A stretch of DNA of 64,000 nt from Saxidomus purpurata. Lineage: Eukaryota; Mollusca; Bivalvia; Venerida; Veneridae. The notes beneath the pieces were generated by a model that had not been told where the DNA came from, did no database searches, and worked only from the letters and a program-made list of their open reading frames with translations. This document shows, piece after piece, positions 1-12,596 of this stretch (position 1 is the stretch's first letter; every line of letters begins with the position of its first letter). The DNA is taken from assembly GCA_022818135.1 (NCBI GenBank), contig JAFMSR010000001.1, positions 38,930,858 through 38,994,857 on the forward strand, given 5' to 3'. Position numbers and translations under genes: made by a program.

Positions 1-886
1 TTCCTCTAGTGCCGTAGTATCACTGTAAACGTACCTGGTGGAATAGCGACAAAAATTCTAATATTTACAGACGATACAAAATGCAGAGATGATCTTGTAA
101 AAAATATAGACTGATACCCAAAAAATTACGACTTCAACACTTTCTTATATAAAGAATGTACATGAACCAGATTTATAACAATTTCAAAGATAAGGAACGC
201 GGAAGCAAAACCACATTAAGTGGCTTGCAGAAACAGTTTTCAAATTGGAGATACAGTAATGTCTAGTAGTTATCACTCAATATATCCGTTACGTGTTTGT
301 TTCAATGACGGCAGCAATGATCTCAGTGATCCGGCTGGCCCCAGGATGTTGATTTGAAAGCTATTTTAAAGAACATGAAGAAGTTCTGGTCATATTGAAT
401 TCTATGAGATAGAATAGAAGTAAATGAAGGTACTCAAATTAAATTGTTTATATACACAAGAAGGTTACTTTATGAACGAATTAAAAAAAATTAAGTTTTG
501 GTATGTGACTTTGAAAATTCTTGTGACTGAACTATTATGCGTGACAGATATAAGTGTATTTGGGAAGCAATATAAATGTATTGGTATTTTTACCTCAAAA
601 ACAAATCAAAGATTTTCTTTTCTACATCTGGAAGATCGATAACATCTTTATGACTAACACTTTCACTATAAAACATTGCCTGAAACACGGGACTTCTAGC
701 TGCCAGGACTATTTTATGAGCATGGATTCTCTCTTCTTCATCGTGATCTTTACAGCGAAACTTTACATCTGTCCACAGCTTTCTGTCATACAGTTCCCAT
801 ATACAAGCTCCTAAATTCTTCCCTTCCTGCCAGTCATTAATATACTGGTCTACTGCTTGAGGGTCATGTGTGCTGGTACCTTCCAT
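1..886 (-). CDS. BTB-BACK protein gene, copy A (partial, cut by window edge)
   Basis: Two exons are visible. Exon 1 (886 down to 594) encodes 97 residues plus two bases, starting MEGTSTHDPQ and including the BTB core: NLGACIWELYDRKLWTDV, then the HAHKIVLAARSPVFQAMFY signature and a DLPDVEKKIFDLFLR end. The donor GAG|GTAAAA is at 593. A 559-bp intron ends in an acceptor at 36-35, and exon 2 starts at 34 with YVYSDTTALEE, which then runs off the window. The phase-2 junction (AG|G) is the same as in copy B. The start was chosen because copies B and D have MEAST at the same place, although the frame stays open further upstream. In BTBD1/2/3/6-like proteins BTB dimerises and binds cullin-3; that role here is inference from the family. 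No lesion is visible in the part seen, so this copy could be intact. Confidence 0.75.
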
Positions 887-3800
887 TGTGACTGTCAACA
901 TAAAACAGGAATGAAACATAATAATCAACGCAGTATTGTATATTGATTCACGTTTATGGCTAAATAAGTATTTAATATTGTTTTGTAATACCATGGAGAA
1001 TAGAGTTTCCCTTCCACCATGTGTACACGTATACAAACCTTGAACTTGTGATGTTTTTCATATTTGGAATGTAGATGCGAACAGATAATTATTGGTAAAT
1101 TAAAGCACATCTCATGTTTCCATATTTTTTCATAAAACTGACTGTACTTAAACTTGTTTAATTGAACTTGATTGTGAAATAAATTGTATAAGTTGGCATA
1201 AACAGGATTCGCATCAGGTGTTTTGCTCAGGAATACACTTGCTTTGAACGGAGGATCTCTAAATTTATTACAAATGCTCCATCAGCTGACATTAAAAGTA
1301 CCCGTGGGATTAATGATTAATTCGTATTTTACTTTTCAGATACGATTAATTGTTTATTTATTTAATGTTATATATCCGAATGTTAAAGACACATACCCTA
1401 TAACTGATGTCGACTAAATAACCTCCAAAACATAAATAATATAATCTTTGGAAGTATTCTAACCTAACCTTAAAGTTTCAGCTATGCATTCCCAGTCATT
1501 ATTGATAAAATCAGCTGTTTAAAATATACTGCAGTACCGTAAACTATTCAATAATATATGTAGAGTTGTTGTTGTACAATTAATGGGTGGATGCGATTTA
1601 TTACAAAAAACCTCTATATTGATTATTGCGGTAAAATGAGGCATTTTTCGCTATAGTTTCTTCTTTGAAATTGTATTTATTTATATATCATTTTACGTTC
1701 ATTGAACGCATAATCTATGTTTCGAGAATATAATCTGATAGATGTAGGGAATGCCTCTTTAAGTACATTTTAAATCATACATCACTCGCGGTTATTGAAA
1801 TAAAGGAAAGGCAAGTATCTGATACGGAAATATTTAGTGCTTCATTTTGTAGTTTCTAAAAAGAAGTCTCAAAACTGGCCTCAAGGGCCATAAAGCTTTA
1901 ATCAAGCTAAAGAAAATTATAAAAAAAATGAAAACTGTACATACTTTTTTCTGTTAAGGTCTTCCTCACCAATACATGTAATCTCTAGGCAGAAACTGTG
2001 CCTCGGGTATACAAAATGTATATACTAAACCTCGTCTTCATTTATCATTCAAATCTTTAAACATAAACCGAAATATCAAATATTATCTGATACTTCTTTG
2101 ACTGACTTCATTGTGTTAACAATTAAACAATATGTCGAATGATTGAGCATTTCATGCAAACGTATATAAAACGACTATAAACGTTATATCTAGACATCTT
2201 AAAATACGCACGACTTAATGTCAAGAGCCGTATAATTGTGAACAAAACAGGTTTTATTTTTGGTTTAGCTTTAGTTTTGTAAGATGTTACAATCAGTTAA
2301 AACTTATAATACATGTACTTGTTTAATAGTGTCTTAACATTGAATCTAATATCCTTGTAATCAGTACATAGTCTATTCAATGTTGAGTTTGGAAAGCCCA
2401 GCGCAATGTAAGCACTGTCACTAGTCTTCTCGAGGAAAATAAGCTGACAAATATTTTTCTTATTCATTTCAGGGAGCTAACTTACACTTAACAAGTGTAG
2501 CACTTGCATAAGGATCCATTATGAAAGATATGACTTAGCTTGAATGTGAAACTTTCGAGAGTTTTGACCAGAAAGATTTTATAAAAGACTTATTCGGGAG
2601 TACATATATGATTTGAAAAATGGTATAACCAAGGTACAGTTCTCTTTAAAAGTTTACTGACCAAAATCATGTTAAATCTTAACTAATTCCCGTAAACAGT
2701 ATCCCCGATTTACATATTTTCGTTCCTCATATATTACTCAATTATTCACTTCCCGCGAATTCACGCAATATTTTTTTTATGTCACCCATGTTACCAAACA
2801 AGCTAGGAACATGTTATTGAGTAAATAATGTGACAAATACGCTTAAAAATAGTAATTTGACCTACTTATTTCAATTATTACATGTACTAAATAAAAATGT
2901 TCAAACCTTTTTTCTTAAAGAAACCAATAATAATCCAAAACATAGTCAAAGGAATCGCAATTAAATCATATATTAATACGCATAAAAATAGATGTAAGTT
3001 CAGAAATGAATCATGTTTTACTGAGCATGTTCCTTCTGATATTTTTACATCATAAATCAAGCAGGTTGTCCGTCCGTCAGTCCGTCCCCACTTCTTTGTC
3101 TGGAGCATATCTCCAAAAATATTAAAGGGAGTGAGAGAGGACATTAAAGGGAAGCGTAGTGGTCATAACTCTATTAGAGGTAATTACTTGAAATTTCAAA
3201 GTATTATAAAGCCCAATGATGGAAAGTGCAGTGCCCAAGAACCATAAATGTTTCTTGACTATTTTTTGAATGTCTCCTTTATTATTTGTCTGTTGGGAGC
3301 ATAACTCTGAAGGAAATCCTCTCAAATTGTATACAATGAGAGACGACATTAAAGGGGCAGTGCAGACCCAACGCACTATAACCCTGAATACGTTATTTAT
3401 GTATTATCTCACTTTGTTTTATGTAAACTTTCTGTCAGAACACTTGCTTCTATATACAATGGTTTTATACCAAACTTTGAATTTGTAATTTTGGTAATAT
3501 AGTAGTAATACACGAGCACTACAATAAAGCGTCACCAGTTTAGAGGCATTCGTCACATCGAGTTACATCACATGTATTCTTTTTTGGGAGGGTTTAGAAA
3601 ATGGGTACATGTATTCATGTGTATACATTGTGTAGTCTACAATCTATTACATTTTGCAAGAGATCAGGATTAATCTATTACGAACTGATAGTTTTGTTTA
3701 CAACTGCTATTTACGTTTTTATCAAAATATGTATTTTAACCAAAATATGGAATATTTAGCTTACACGTGTAATAAGAGCACATAATATAGTTTCTTAGAG

Positions 3801-4229
3801 TTTAATTAGCGGTCTGTTTCAACTAGTACACAGTATGCGAATGAGAACTTAAGTTAAAGATGTAGTTCACACACTATTACTTCTAGAACAATGAAATCGA
3901 AAAATATTTGGGCTGTTCAAGCTTTTTTTAACCACGAATACTGCCTGATAATGATGAAAATTTACATTTAAGGCTAGAAGAGAATCTGGTGGTATAGCAC
4001 CAGCGATTAGAAAAGATATTTAAAAATACATTTCTGTTATTGAGTTGGACTGTAATTTAGCACTGTGGTTAACTGTTTCGAAAGCTCTTTGTAAAGCTGA
4101 CTCGGATATCTTATGTGTTGTTGTATACATGCCACCAGAATATTCATATTGTCTGTCGAAGATCCGTTTTCTGAAGTATTCTTAAGCTTTTAGCGGTGTT
4201 CTTTAAATGATAAAAGTCATTGCTTGTTT
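887..4229. other. Non-coding flank of copy A; left half of a segmental duplication
   Basis: I see no coding exon. About 1,207-1,356 and 2,034-3,262 match 27,690-27,800 and 27,830-29,090 to the right of copy C at high identity. Copy A side has about 670 extra bases (about 1,357-2,033) at the 'gtttattta' junction, an insertion or a deletion on the other side. A related stretch, starting 'cataccctataactgatg', occurs at 1,391 and 52,639, so the extra DNA includes a dispersed repeat. At 3,065-3,380 there is 'ccgtccgtcagtccgtcc' followed by two diverged copies of a 'ggagcata...gacattaaaggg' unit, a repeat-like block. Confidence 0.6.
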
Positions 4230-5437
4230 GGATACTCGCTCGGTCGTTGCTTCGCCAGACCGATAAATGCTAGCCGCTAGGTCGTTGCTCCGTCAGGCCT
4301 CTAGGTCGTTGCTCTGCAAGCCTGCTTAATTCGTGCCGATTGGTCGTTGCACCGCAAGCCTGCTTAATTCGTGCCGATATGTCTTTGCTTTGCCAGACCG
4401 TTCACTTCACGCCACTGAGCCGTTGTTCCGCTATAATGTAAACTTCACGCCGCTAGGTCATTGAACTTCACGCCTCTCGGTCGTTGCCCTGCCAGACCTC
4501 TAATTACATGCCCATCAATCGTGGCTTCGCCAGACCTCTAACTTTACGCCGCGATGTCGTTGCTCCGCCAGTTTTTTGAGAAAATTGCAAGCCTCTCAGT
4601 GTTCCACAAAACCGCTAATTTCCCGCGACTAAGTCGTTGCTCTACATTCGTACCGCTCGGTCGTTACTCCGCCAAACTGCTACATTCGTTCCGCTAGGTC
4701 GTTGCTCCGCTTGACCGACTAATTACTTCATGCCTCTCGGTTGATGCTCCGCCAGACCTCTAAATAAATGCCGCTAGGTCGTTGCTCCGTAAGACTGCTG
4801 AATTCGTGCCGCAAGGCCGTTCCTCGATCAGACCGCTTAATTCGGGCCGCTAAGTCTTTGCTCCGCCCGATCGCTAACTTCACGCTGCTTAGTCGTTGCT
4901 CCGCCAGATCGCTTAATTCGTGGTCGTTGCTCAGCCAGACCGTTAAACTCATGCCGCTTGTTCGTTGCTCCGCTGAATTCTTGTCGCGTCAGACCGTTCA
5001 ACTCGTGCCGCTAAGTCGTTGCTCCGCCAGACCGCAAACATCCAGCCGTTAGGCCGTGTTCCGCCAGATCGTTCAACTCGTGCCGCTAAGTCGTTGCTCC
5101 GCCAGACCGCAAACATCCAGCCGTTAGGCCGTGTTCCGCCAGACGCAAAATCGTGCCGCTAAGTCGTTGCTCCGCCAGACCGCAAACATCCAGCCGTTAG
5201 GCCGTGTTCCGCCAGACGCAAAATCGTGCCGCTAAGTCGTTGCTCCGCCAGACCGCAAACATCCAGCCGCTAGGCCGTGTTCCGCCAGACGCAAAATCGT
5301 GCCGCTAAGTCGTTGCTCCGCCAGACCGCAAACATCCAGCCGTTAGGCCGTGTTCCGCCAGACGCAAAATCGTGCCGCTAGGTCGTTACTCCACCAGGCC
5401 GTTCATTTCACGCTGCCAGGCCTTCACGAACATTAAG
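4230..5437. repeat. 38-bp GC-rich satellite, array 1, with 73-bp higher-order units
   Basis: About 31 head-to-tail copies of a ~38-bp unit whose core reads GCCGCTAGGTCGTTGCTCCG then CCAGACCGCTAA. Copies are diverged (roughly 70-90 % by eye) on the left. From about 5,028 to 5,380 a two-monomer unit repeats nearly perfectly every 73 bp: the word 'gccagaccgcaaacatcc' starts at 5,101, 5,174, 5,247 and 5,320. That points to a recent amplification at the right end. The array is GC-rich inside AT-rich DNA. Open frames here are by-products of the repeat and are not genes. Confidence 0.95.
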
Positions 5438-6417
5438 CTACATCGGTTTTCGTAGGATGCACATGTAAATGTATACATTTAATGTATGAATAAAATCAAC
5501 CTTCTGATTAATTGTCGTTATGTTAATAACCTCTTGTATAACATCAAACGATTGATTTTGAATCTGAAGTGTAGCTGTTTAGGGATTGCTTATGAAACAC
5601 ACAAAAGTGTAAATTGATTCAATTTATGAGAACGTACTTCAAAACGATAAAAGAACGGATACTTAGCAACGAATACTTCCTTTTTAAATTGCTACTTTTA
5701 ATGTGATATTTGTATATGTTCAGGTGTAGTTATAATGAATTTTACAAATTTCTTCTTTTTAACATTTAGTCTACATTTAATACTGTATCTATACAGGACG
5801 TAAACAAATGTGTGCACAGTTTCAAGAAAAGCTGATGTTACATCTAGTCTCGAAAGAAATGTGCATGATATCACATTCACTACAATAATCCAGCAAACAC
5901 AACTTGATTATTTAGATATAATTACCCTTAATTGTTGAGGTCTATGTTTGCTTTTAAGTTTCTAATGCACTGATTTAGATAATACTTATAAAATGCTTTT
6001 GTTCATTTTCGTAGGTATATGATTAGTACGTTACTTAATTTAGTCACGTTCTGACAGCAGAATGAAGTCATAACTGACGTCAGCACACCAGCACTTATCC
6101 ATTTTATTAGCGATGCGTATTATTATGCTAGATCTACTCGGTTTTTGTTTGACGTGGTATATGTGGACATGAACTGTTAGGCGAGGGCGATATTATGTCG
6201 ATGTTGTTAATATTAAAAAGCCCTTGGGTGTGACCTGATTCATTTTTTCTTCTTTTCTTCTTTTTTCACTCTGTACACGAACATGTAGGGCACTGTTTAC
6301 ATGGTTAGTTTAGTATTTAAGTAATAAACAAATTGAATCCCAAGTAGCTTACTGCCCTGGTAAATTTATTTGGTAATTTGCTTTCATTTTGCCTCCCAGT
6401 TCTATGTATTAACTCTG
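5438..6417. other. Unassigned non-coding stretch
   Basis: AT-rich DNA without recognisable coding exons, inverted repeats or tandem repeats beyond a short pyrimidine tract near 6,240-6,270. Confidence 0.5.
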
Positions 6418-6920
6418 ACGACAATGTATTGTCTTGAGCTTTTGAAATGTGTTTACCATCGTCAGGCATCCTTGACCTAGGTACTATTATCATTGAAGCA
6501 ATGTATCTTGAGCTTTTGAAATTCGTCTACCATCATCGGACATCCTTAAAGGTCCAATACTAAGGAAAGCGAAAATTCAAATATATTTTAATAAAGCACA
6601 GAGTTAAGTTATTTTTAATAAAAAATGAAAGTTGGTATGTAGAAATTCTAAATAAATCACAGTACTTGTACAATTATTTTTCTATGCATTATGAAGAAAG
6701 TTAAAAAGACCTGGGTGGTCATTTTGTCGATTCACTGAGATTTCAACACAATATACATACTTTTCTTTGTGTTCCATACACTTTCTGTAAATTTAAATCT
6801 TCATTAATTAGTGTCTTGCATAAGGTAATGTACTTGCCATTCAAATAACTATCACTTAAAAATTCGCTTAGTAGTGGACCTTTAACCTTGGTACTATTAT
6901 CATTGAGGTCATGACATGCG
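6418..6920. repeat. Short tandem repeat interrupted by a MITE
   Basis: Two diverged tandem copies of an ~85-bp unit: 'gtcttgagcttttgaaatgt...catcgtcaggcatcc...' begins near 6,431 and again near 6,508. The second copy is split by the element at 6,550-6,881 and resumes at 6,886 with 'ccttggtactattatcattg', matching 'cctaggtactattatcattg' at 6,475. Confidence 0.75.
6550..6881. mobile_element. piggyBac-type MITE (332 bp)
   Basis: The ends are inverted: left AGGTCCAATACTAAG, right (reverse complement) AGGTCCACTACTAAG. Both sides are flanked by TTAA (6,546-6,549 and 6,882-6,885), the target duplication typical of piggyBac. It has no coding capacity. The neighbouring tandem copy at about 6,466-6,498 shows the target without an insert, which supports the boundaries. 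The superfamily call rests on the TTAA only. Confidence 0.8.
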
Positions 6921-7383
6921 TTGTACGTTTCTAATAAGCAACGATGGGCATTTCAATTTTAGTATAATTTTTACTAAAAGTACACTGTAAACACTCGTAT
7001 CACCTGATTTTAATAATGTAATTGAAAATTGTTATGACTTTAGAAAGAACTTTAGATAAAAATTATAACAGTTACTGCAGAAACTCTGTTTACAAATGTA
7101 GTTTTCATTGTATTATGTATGCAATAGTGGCTGGCATTGAAAGTACATAGCCTATATTAACATGGTGGGTGGGGTAAACATACATGATATGTATGTACTT
7201 TCATATAAAATGTATGGCGGTTAGCTGTAGTTACTTTAAGAATATCTCTTGATTACATGTACATAGATTCCATCTCATATAAGCTTACTGTGTATAATCA
7301 GTTTTATAAGTGTGTTTGTATTCATACTGCAATTACCACCACATGAAGCAAAAATGTTGTTGAAAAATATAAAGTACCCTAAC
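6886..7383. other. Unassigned non-coding stretch
   Basis: AT-rich sequence after the end of the tandem repeat; I see no gene or repeat structure. Confidence 0.4.
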
Positions 7384-7385
7384 TA

Positions 7386-8467
7386 TACTGAACAAAAAAA
7401 GAAACTTTTTCTATACGTATGTTTTTAATGTTATAAATGAAATATCCATGTCTAATGCCTTACATCTGTTCGGATGAACGATTATGTGTCAAATAAAACC
7501 AATTTTAATTGGATTGTACGCATTACACAAAAAATAAAGACCTTGAAAAGAACTTTTTTTCATTAAGTTTTCTTTCTTTTTGATATGTCTTAAACTCCAC
7601 CGAATTTGGGTAAACGTGCCATCGGCATGCTAAATGCTGGTATGGCGACGAATTAGGTTGCTAGGGTTTTTTGCAGTTCTAGCCGTGATATTCGAAACCT
7701 TAGGCAACGTATTCAAGCAACAGGGCGTACGGACGATTAACCACGTAGTGGACGTCTGCGGGTCACTGCGCCTGGTCAAGACCGCTATATCATGAACACA
7801 CACCTACGTAATCGTTTTCAAACTGCCACTTCTGCTAATACCCCTGGTACACATAACAACCGAATATCTGCCCAAACTGTACACAATCGTCTGCGCGAGG
7901 GTGGTCTACGTGGACGTCGTTCTTACGTTGGCTGTGTATTGACGCGACGTCACCGCGTAAATAGTGTTACTTAGGCACGTACACATCATCACTGGATAAG
8001 GCAACAATGGACTAGCGTTCTCTTCTCCGACGAGTCAAGATTTTCTAATCATCGAAGTGATAGCAGGGTTCGAACACCTGTGGTATAATTTGGACCAGCA
8101 TGTAAGACGTCACCCTATTCCACCGTCGAACATCAATGAACTTACACAAGCCTTAATCCAGGGGTGGAACAACATTCCAGAGGCCGAAATCAAAACACTT
8201 GTCGGTTCTATGCGCCAACGATGCGAGGCAGTACTCGATGCTCAAGGTGGCCATACCCGGTATTAATGTGTGATTTTGGTCTACGACCCCTACCACATTT
8301 AACCAACCATTTCATAAGTTTTCCGTGAACGTAGAGCGATAAAATTTTACACACAAATTCACATTGAAATACTTTTGGAATACATGTAAAAATAATTTAA
8401 CCCTTCTTTTCATATTTACGTACATCTGCACTTAAACACAGCGGAAGTTTCTTATTTTGTTCAGTAT
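7386..8467 (+). mobile_element. Tc1/mariner-like transposon, internally deleted
   Basis: The ends are inverted copies of about TACTGAACAAA followed by AAGAAACTT, with TA at the borders. Inside, on the plus strand, is a decayed Tc1-type transposase. The N-terminal part has RPRSGRLRVT then NRISAQTVHNRLREGGLRGR (DNA-binding region). The block WTSVLFSDESRF at 8,011-8,043 contains the first catalytic aspartate. The frame then jumps at about 8,060-8,070 straight to EHLWYNLDQHVRR and the C-terminal NNIPEAEIKTLVGSMRQRC and GGHTRY end (stop at 8,264-8,266). The stretch that should carry the second D and the last acidic residue is gone, and an in-frame stop lies at about 7,972. It is therefore a dead, non-autonomous copy. 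Spacing suggests some 400 bases were lost from the core. Confidence 0.9.
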
Positions 8468-8619
8468 ATATGACATTGTCTATATAAAATGTCTATTGCT
8501 CAAGTTCTTTTTCATTCAAAGATAATTTGGTACATGCTTGTGCTATATAGACGTGTCATTAAGTAGATTAAAATAAGTTATATATATCATAAGTAATGCT
8601 ATATATGATGTTTAATGAT

Positions 8620-9410
8620 TTTTATGAATTTAGGCGATATTGACCTTGAAATCACATTGACCTTGACCTCTGCTGATCCAATTTAGTACAAGATTCAAAG
8701 CAGTAGTTTAAAAAAAATTGATATCAGTTCAAACTTTTCGAGTAATATTTATAACAAAACCACTGTCGTATTGTATGTGGATTTAAGATGCAGCAAGCTA
8801 AACTTTTAGATTTTAGGTTGGTGAGTGGGGTAATTTCAATCATACTCTTACCATATAAACATTTATTTTTACTTAATTGCTTTCATTTCAACGGATATAA
8901 ACCTATACTTATGTTGAAGCGTAAAGATTTGTGTTTAAACATCATTTATATAATTTATCAGATTTGATATTTGGTAGATAGATTATTTTTGGTGATTTCT
9001 AACGATTTGACCTTGAAATGATCTGACCTTGACCTATGCTTATCCAATTTAGTACAAAAGAGTCAAAGCAGTAGTTTTCGAAAAATTGTAATCAGTTAGA
9101 TTCTCTAAAACGTTTCCAGTAATATTTATAACAAAGTTTTGTTTGTGGATTTTAGATGCAGCAAGCGCAAACGAAAGATTTTAGGGTGGTGGGTGGGGTA
9201 ATTTCAATTATATTCTTTCCATTTTAACATTTATTTTACTAAATTGCTTTCATTTCAAAGGATATAAACCTATACTTATGTAAATGAGTAAAGATATGTG
9301 TTTTACAATCATTTATACAATTTATGAGATTTGATATTTCTTAGAAAGCTTATTTTCAGTGAATGTTTACTATTTTAACCTTGAAATGACATTGACCTTG
9401 ACATTGGAAG
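8620..9410. repeat. ~370-bp tandem repeat with TGACCTTGACC strings
   Basis: Two full copies and the start of a third. 'tgcagcaagc' occurs at about 8,789 and 9,157, 'ggatataaacctatacttatg' ends both units, and 'ttgaccttgaaat' begins units near 8,640, 9,008 and 9,376. Just downstream (9,548-9,570) 'tgacct' half-sites are stacked head to tail. There is no coding potential. Confidence 0.85.
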
Positions 9411-9599
9411 ACTAAAAGTTGAAAGAAGATTTGTAGCATGGATAGTGAGGTATCATGTTAAATCAAATAGTTTACCATTCCATGTGCGTTTAGAACACTA
9501 TTTAGCATATAAGTATATTAAGGCATTTCTTTATTTTGGTGTTCAATTTGACCTTGACCTTGACCTTTTGCAACTTTCCACCCGAGGTTGGCAACTCTT

Positions 9600-10614
9600 A
9601 TCTACTGTACTCTCCCAAACAAGTTGGTATATAACTTAGCTTGTTACTTTTTTGTGCAACCTTTCTCCTTAAATAAGCCACTTTTTAGACCTTTGCTGCT
9701 CTATTATAATGATTGTACATAGTGAATGTAAGCTGCAGTTTAAATCAGTTAACTCGGTTTAATTGTGTTTCATTTCATTTTACTTTCACTCTTAATAATA
9801 AAACAAGTTGTTATTGTTAATGACAAAGATTCATTAATGAACGTATGAAGAGACATAATACACTATTGAATATAGCACAATTTATAACACGTTTTCTGTT
9901 TGGTAACCTTCAAATAGTATGATGTACACAAAGAGAAGTCTTTGAACACATGTTCATACATATTTGTACGCACAGTTATGGGAACCTACAAAGGTATGGT
10001 GTACCCGTCGGACTTGTTTATGTCCGATACGTTTTATGTGCTATAGTATTTACCATATGTTATATCTTTTAGCGTTCTCCCCTGGAAGATACAATGCACG
10101 GATTGGTTGAGACGTATAGCCTCCAGTTGATGACTTTCTTGGAGAAGACCGACTTGTTACGTCGTAAAACTACGAGATTCGGCCGAATGTATTGATTTTC
10201 GAGCACAGGCTTGTCCATATGGTGCCCCATTTACACCGGAAACACCTTTGGTGCAGTCGTCATAAGGTCTACTTACATGTATATCTAACCCCGTTATACC
10301 GGAGCCTTTATGGAGATGTTTAACTAAATGGCGATGACAGTCTTTTTGTTATAGTTAAACGACTTGTTTCTAATCGTTTAGAAAAGTGTAACGTGTTGAA
10401 TAGGACTCTCAAGAAAAGTGTAACGTGTTTAAGATAGGACTTCCATTAAGACATTTCCATCTAATCATCTTATTTACTTTTTATATTTGTATTCATCTTG
10501 TAAATATTCATCTCTGTAATTAAAGTTGTGATTTTTGTAAGTGTTGTATGTTTGATTATTCTGGTGTGTTTAGCCCCGACCATCCATCGTTACACCGAGG
10601 TAAACAAATACATC
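9600..10614. other. Unassigned; possible retroelement remnant at 10,000-10,600
   Basis: 10,000-10,330 is richer in GC than its surroundings and looks like decayed coding DNA (a short plus-strand frame from 10,094), but I cannot name a family. Near 10,382-10,436 a 'gaaaagtgtaacgtgtt' motif is repeated in tandem, followed by T-rich DNA with AATTAAAG at about 10,518. An LTR or 3' UTR of a retroelement is possible; no second LTR is visible. Confidence 0.25.
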
Positions 10615-10620
10615 TGGGAA

Positions 10621-10691
10621 CGACAATATCACACTTTATCGGCAAAACACACTGGCTCCAATTTAACGATACTGCTCCGACTAACGTAACG
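10621..10691. repeat. Inverted repeat, left arm, flanking the LINE
   Basis: The segment is the reverse complement, with few mismatches, of 12,597-12,655 (shared words include GTTAGTCGGAGCAGTATCGT and TTTTGCCGATA). The two arms bracket the LINE at 10,818-12,590. Confidence 0.85.
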
Positions 10692-10817
10692 ACAAGGCTC
10701 CAACAAAAATGGCTGATTTAGTAAACAAAACCCAAGTCAGTATAACAGATTCGTGTATTTATGGTAAATAGCAACTTCTGAAGAAACTAATACTCTTACG
10801 GAATGCTCACTTGTTTA

Positions 10818-12590
10818 ATAATAATAATAATAAATTCTTTATTTAAAGAAGGTAATACATACAGAAATATGAACGAATATTCATATGACTTAGTTTAAAC
10901 ATGGCCTTCTGAAAAATAAAACATGAAAAGGACATAAACAAAATTTAAATTTCAACTATACACAACTCAGTTATACATAATACAGTATGACAATCACTCA
11001 ATAATTCATAGCAAACATTTCAAGACATTTGAACTCCATATACAGTCAAACATATGTTAAAGACCGCTATTAGTAAAACAAATCAGGAGGGAAAGAGAAG
11101 AAGTCATTTAAGAACTCATTTAAATGAAGTAAAGGTGTTAATGATGACCATAATCATACATGTTAATCAATTTCCAGCGAGTGACATTTGCTCACAAGTT
11201 TGACTGTAAATAAAGAACATTCATACATCATTTTTCACACGATACACATACGTGCTGTAGCAGTGTTATATTTCATCAATAAATGTTTTTTCAATGATTT
11301 TTTAAATGAATTCAATGATTGACTGAAACGAATATCTATTGGTATATTGTTCCAAGTGTGAGCAAAGATATTAGTAAAAGAATGTTTCATGTACATAGTG
11401 CGTTGTTTTGGTATCACAATATTAGTGTTGCTTACTGATCGAAGACTATATGTTTTATTGCTGGAAAAGTTAAATAACTCAAGTATGTATTCTGGAGCAA
11501 GATTGTGTCGAGCTTTGTAAACAAGTACAGCCGTATGATATAAGCATCTATCAGCAAAAGTCAGCCATTTTAATTCATTAAGCAAAGGTGTGCTACAGGT
11601 ACGCGAAGGTTTTCGTTTAATCAGTCTTGCGACTCTTGCTTGTAACTTGGACATAGTATTTAAACACCGTATTCCGGTTCCCCATATAGTACAACAATAG
11701 TCCATAGATGATAAAATGTACGCATTGTAGAACATAATTTTCATGTCATCAGTTAAGTAATTAGAAATTCGTTTCATAAGGGCAATTTTAGAATTGATTT
11801 TGGAGGATACTTTGGAAATCTGTACATTCCAAGATAAAGTATTATCTACATAAATACCCAGCATCTTATGAACACCAACGTTTTGCAAAAGTGTATTATT
11901 AATTGTCAACTTTAAATGTAAATCCTTATTAGTTCTGTGCTTACGGCCGGTCGTTAAAATCATACATTTTGTTTTTGTAGGATGTATTGACATGTTGTTT
12001 AAATGACACCACTTTATTATGTCATTCAAATTTCTTTGAAGTTTACATTGTACAATTTGAATATCGCGATCTGATTCATGAAGAGTAGAGTCGTCAGCAT
12101 ATAAATCAATATTGCCTGATGATGTTTCAAAAGCAATGTCATTTATGTATAATAAAAATAATAACGGCCCAAGTATAGAGCCCTGGGGAACCCCAGAAGT
12201 AACTTGCAGTGCATTTGAAGTTATATTACCAGATTTAATAATCTGACAAAATTTAATAAAATCGGTTTACAATGAGGAAAATTTATCTGAACACATATTG
12301 ATTCAATATCTGCATGTTCTAGGTCATTACGACGTGTGTAAGGGATTTTATTGGATAAATATACAATAATACCCCCACCTTTTTTACTTTTTCGATCTTT
12401 TCTTTCAAACGTAAAGTTGCTAATCTTTAACTATTTATCATCAATATTTTCGGTTAGGAATGTTTCACAAAGCCCAAGTATACTTGAAGAATTGCACAAT
12501 GACAAATGATACTTTATTTCGTCTATTTTGGGCATTAAGTGCTGAATATTTAAGTTTGCTATATGCAGCCCTTTCTTTTTATACAATAAA
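10818..12590 (-). mobile_element. Non-LTR retrotransposon (CR1/Jockey-like LINE), internally deleted
   Basis: On the minus strand, 12,590 to 12,270 reads as the start of an AP-type endonuclease domain (KGLHIANLNIQHLMPKIDEI, then ILGLCETFLTE and RKDRKSKKGGGIIVYLS). A junction at about 12,240-12,270 with a frame change then jumps into the reverse transcriptase: SGVPQGSILGPLLFLLYIND, then LYADDSTL with the catalytic YADD at 12,101-12,090. The C-terminal RT and connection region runs to a stop at 11,235 (MLGIYVDNTLSWNVQI, SSMDYCCTIWG, ARVARLIKRKPSRTC). The end of the endonuclease and the fingers of the RT are missing. The 3' end is an (ATT)n tail at 10,833-10,818, as in CR1-type elements. No complete ORF remains. 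Confidence 0.9.
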
Positions 12591-12596
12591 CAAAGG

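Noticed and set aside
590..1036. Longer start for copy A exon 1 upstream of MEGTST
   Set aside because: The extra 50 residues are not shared with copies B and D, whose exon 1 starts at the equivalent methionine.
4728..5052. Open frames on both strands with repeated SVRLLNSCR-type residues
   Set aside because: They are read-throughs of the 38-bp satellite; they shift with the repeat and resemble no protein.
4230..5437. Repeat array considered as a CRISPR-like array
   Set aside because: Units are contiguous diverged monomers without unique spacers, and the DNA is eukaryotic.
8057..8110. B-box-like 'gggttcgaac' as part of a tRNA
   Set aside because: It lies inside the Tc1 transposase deletion junction; no A box or cloverleaf.
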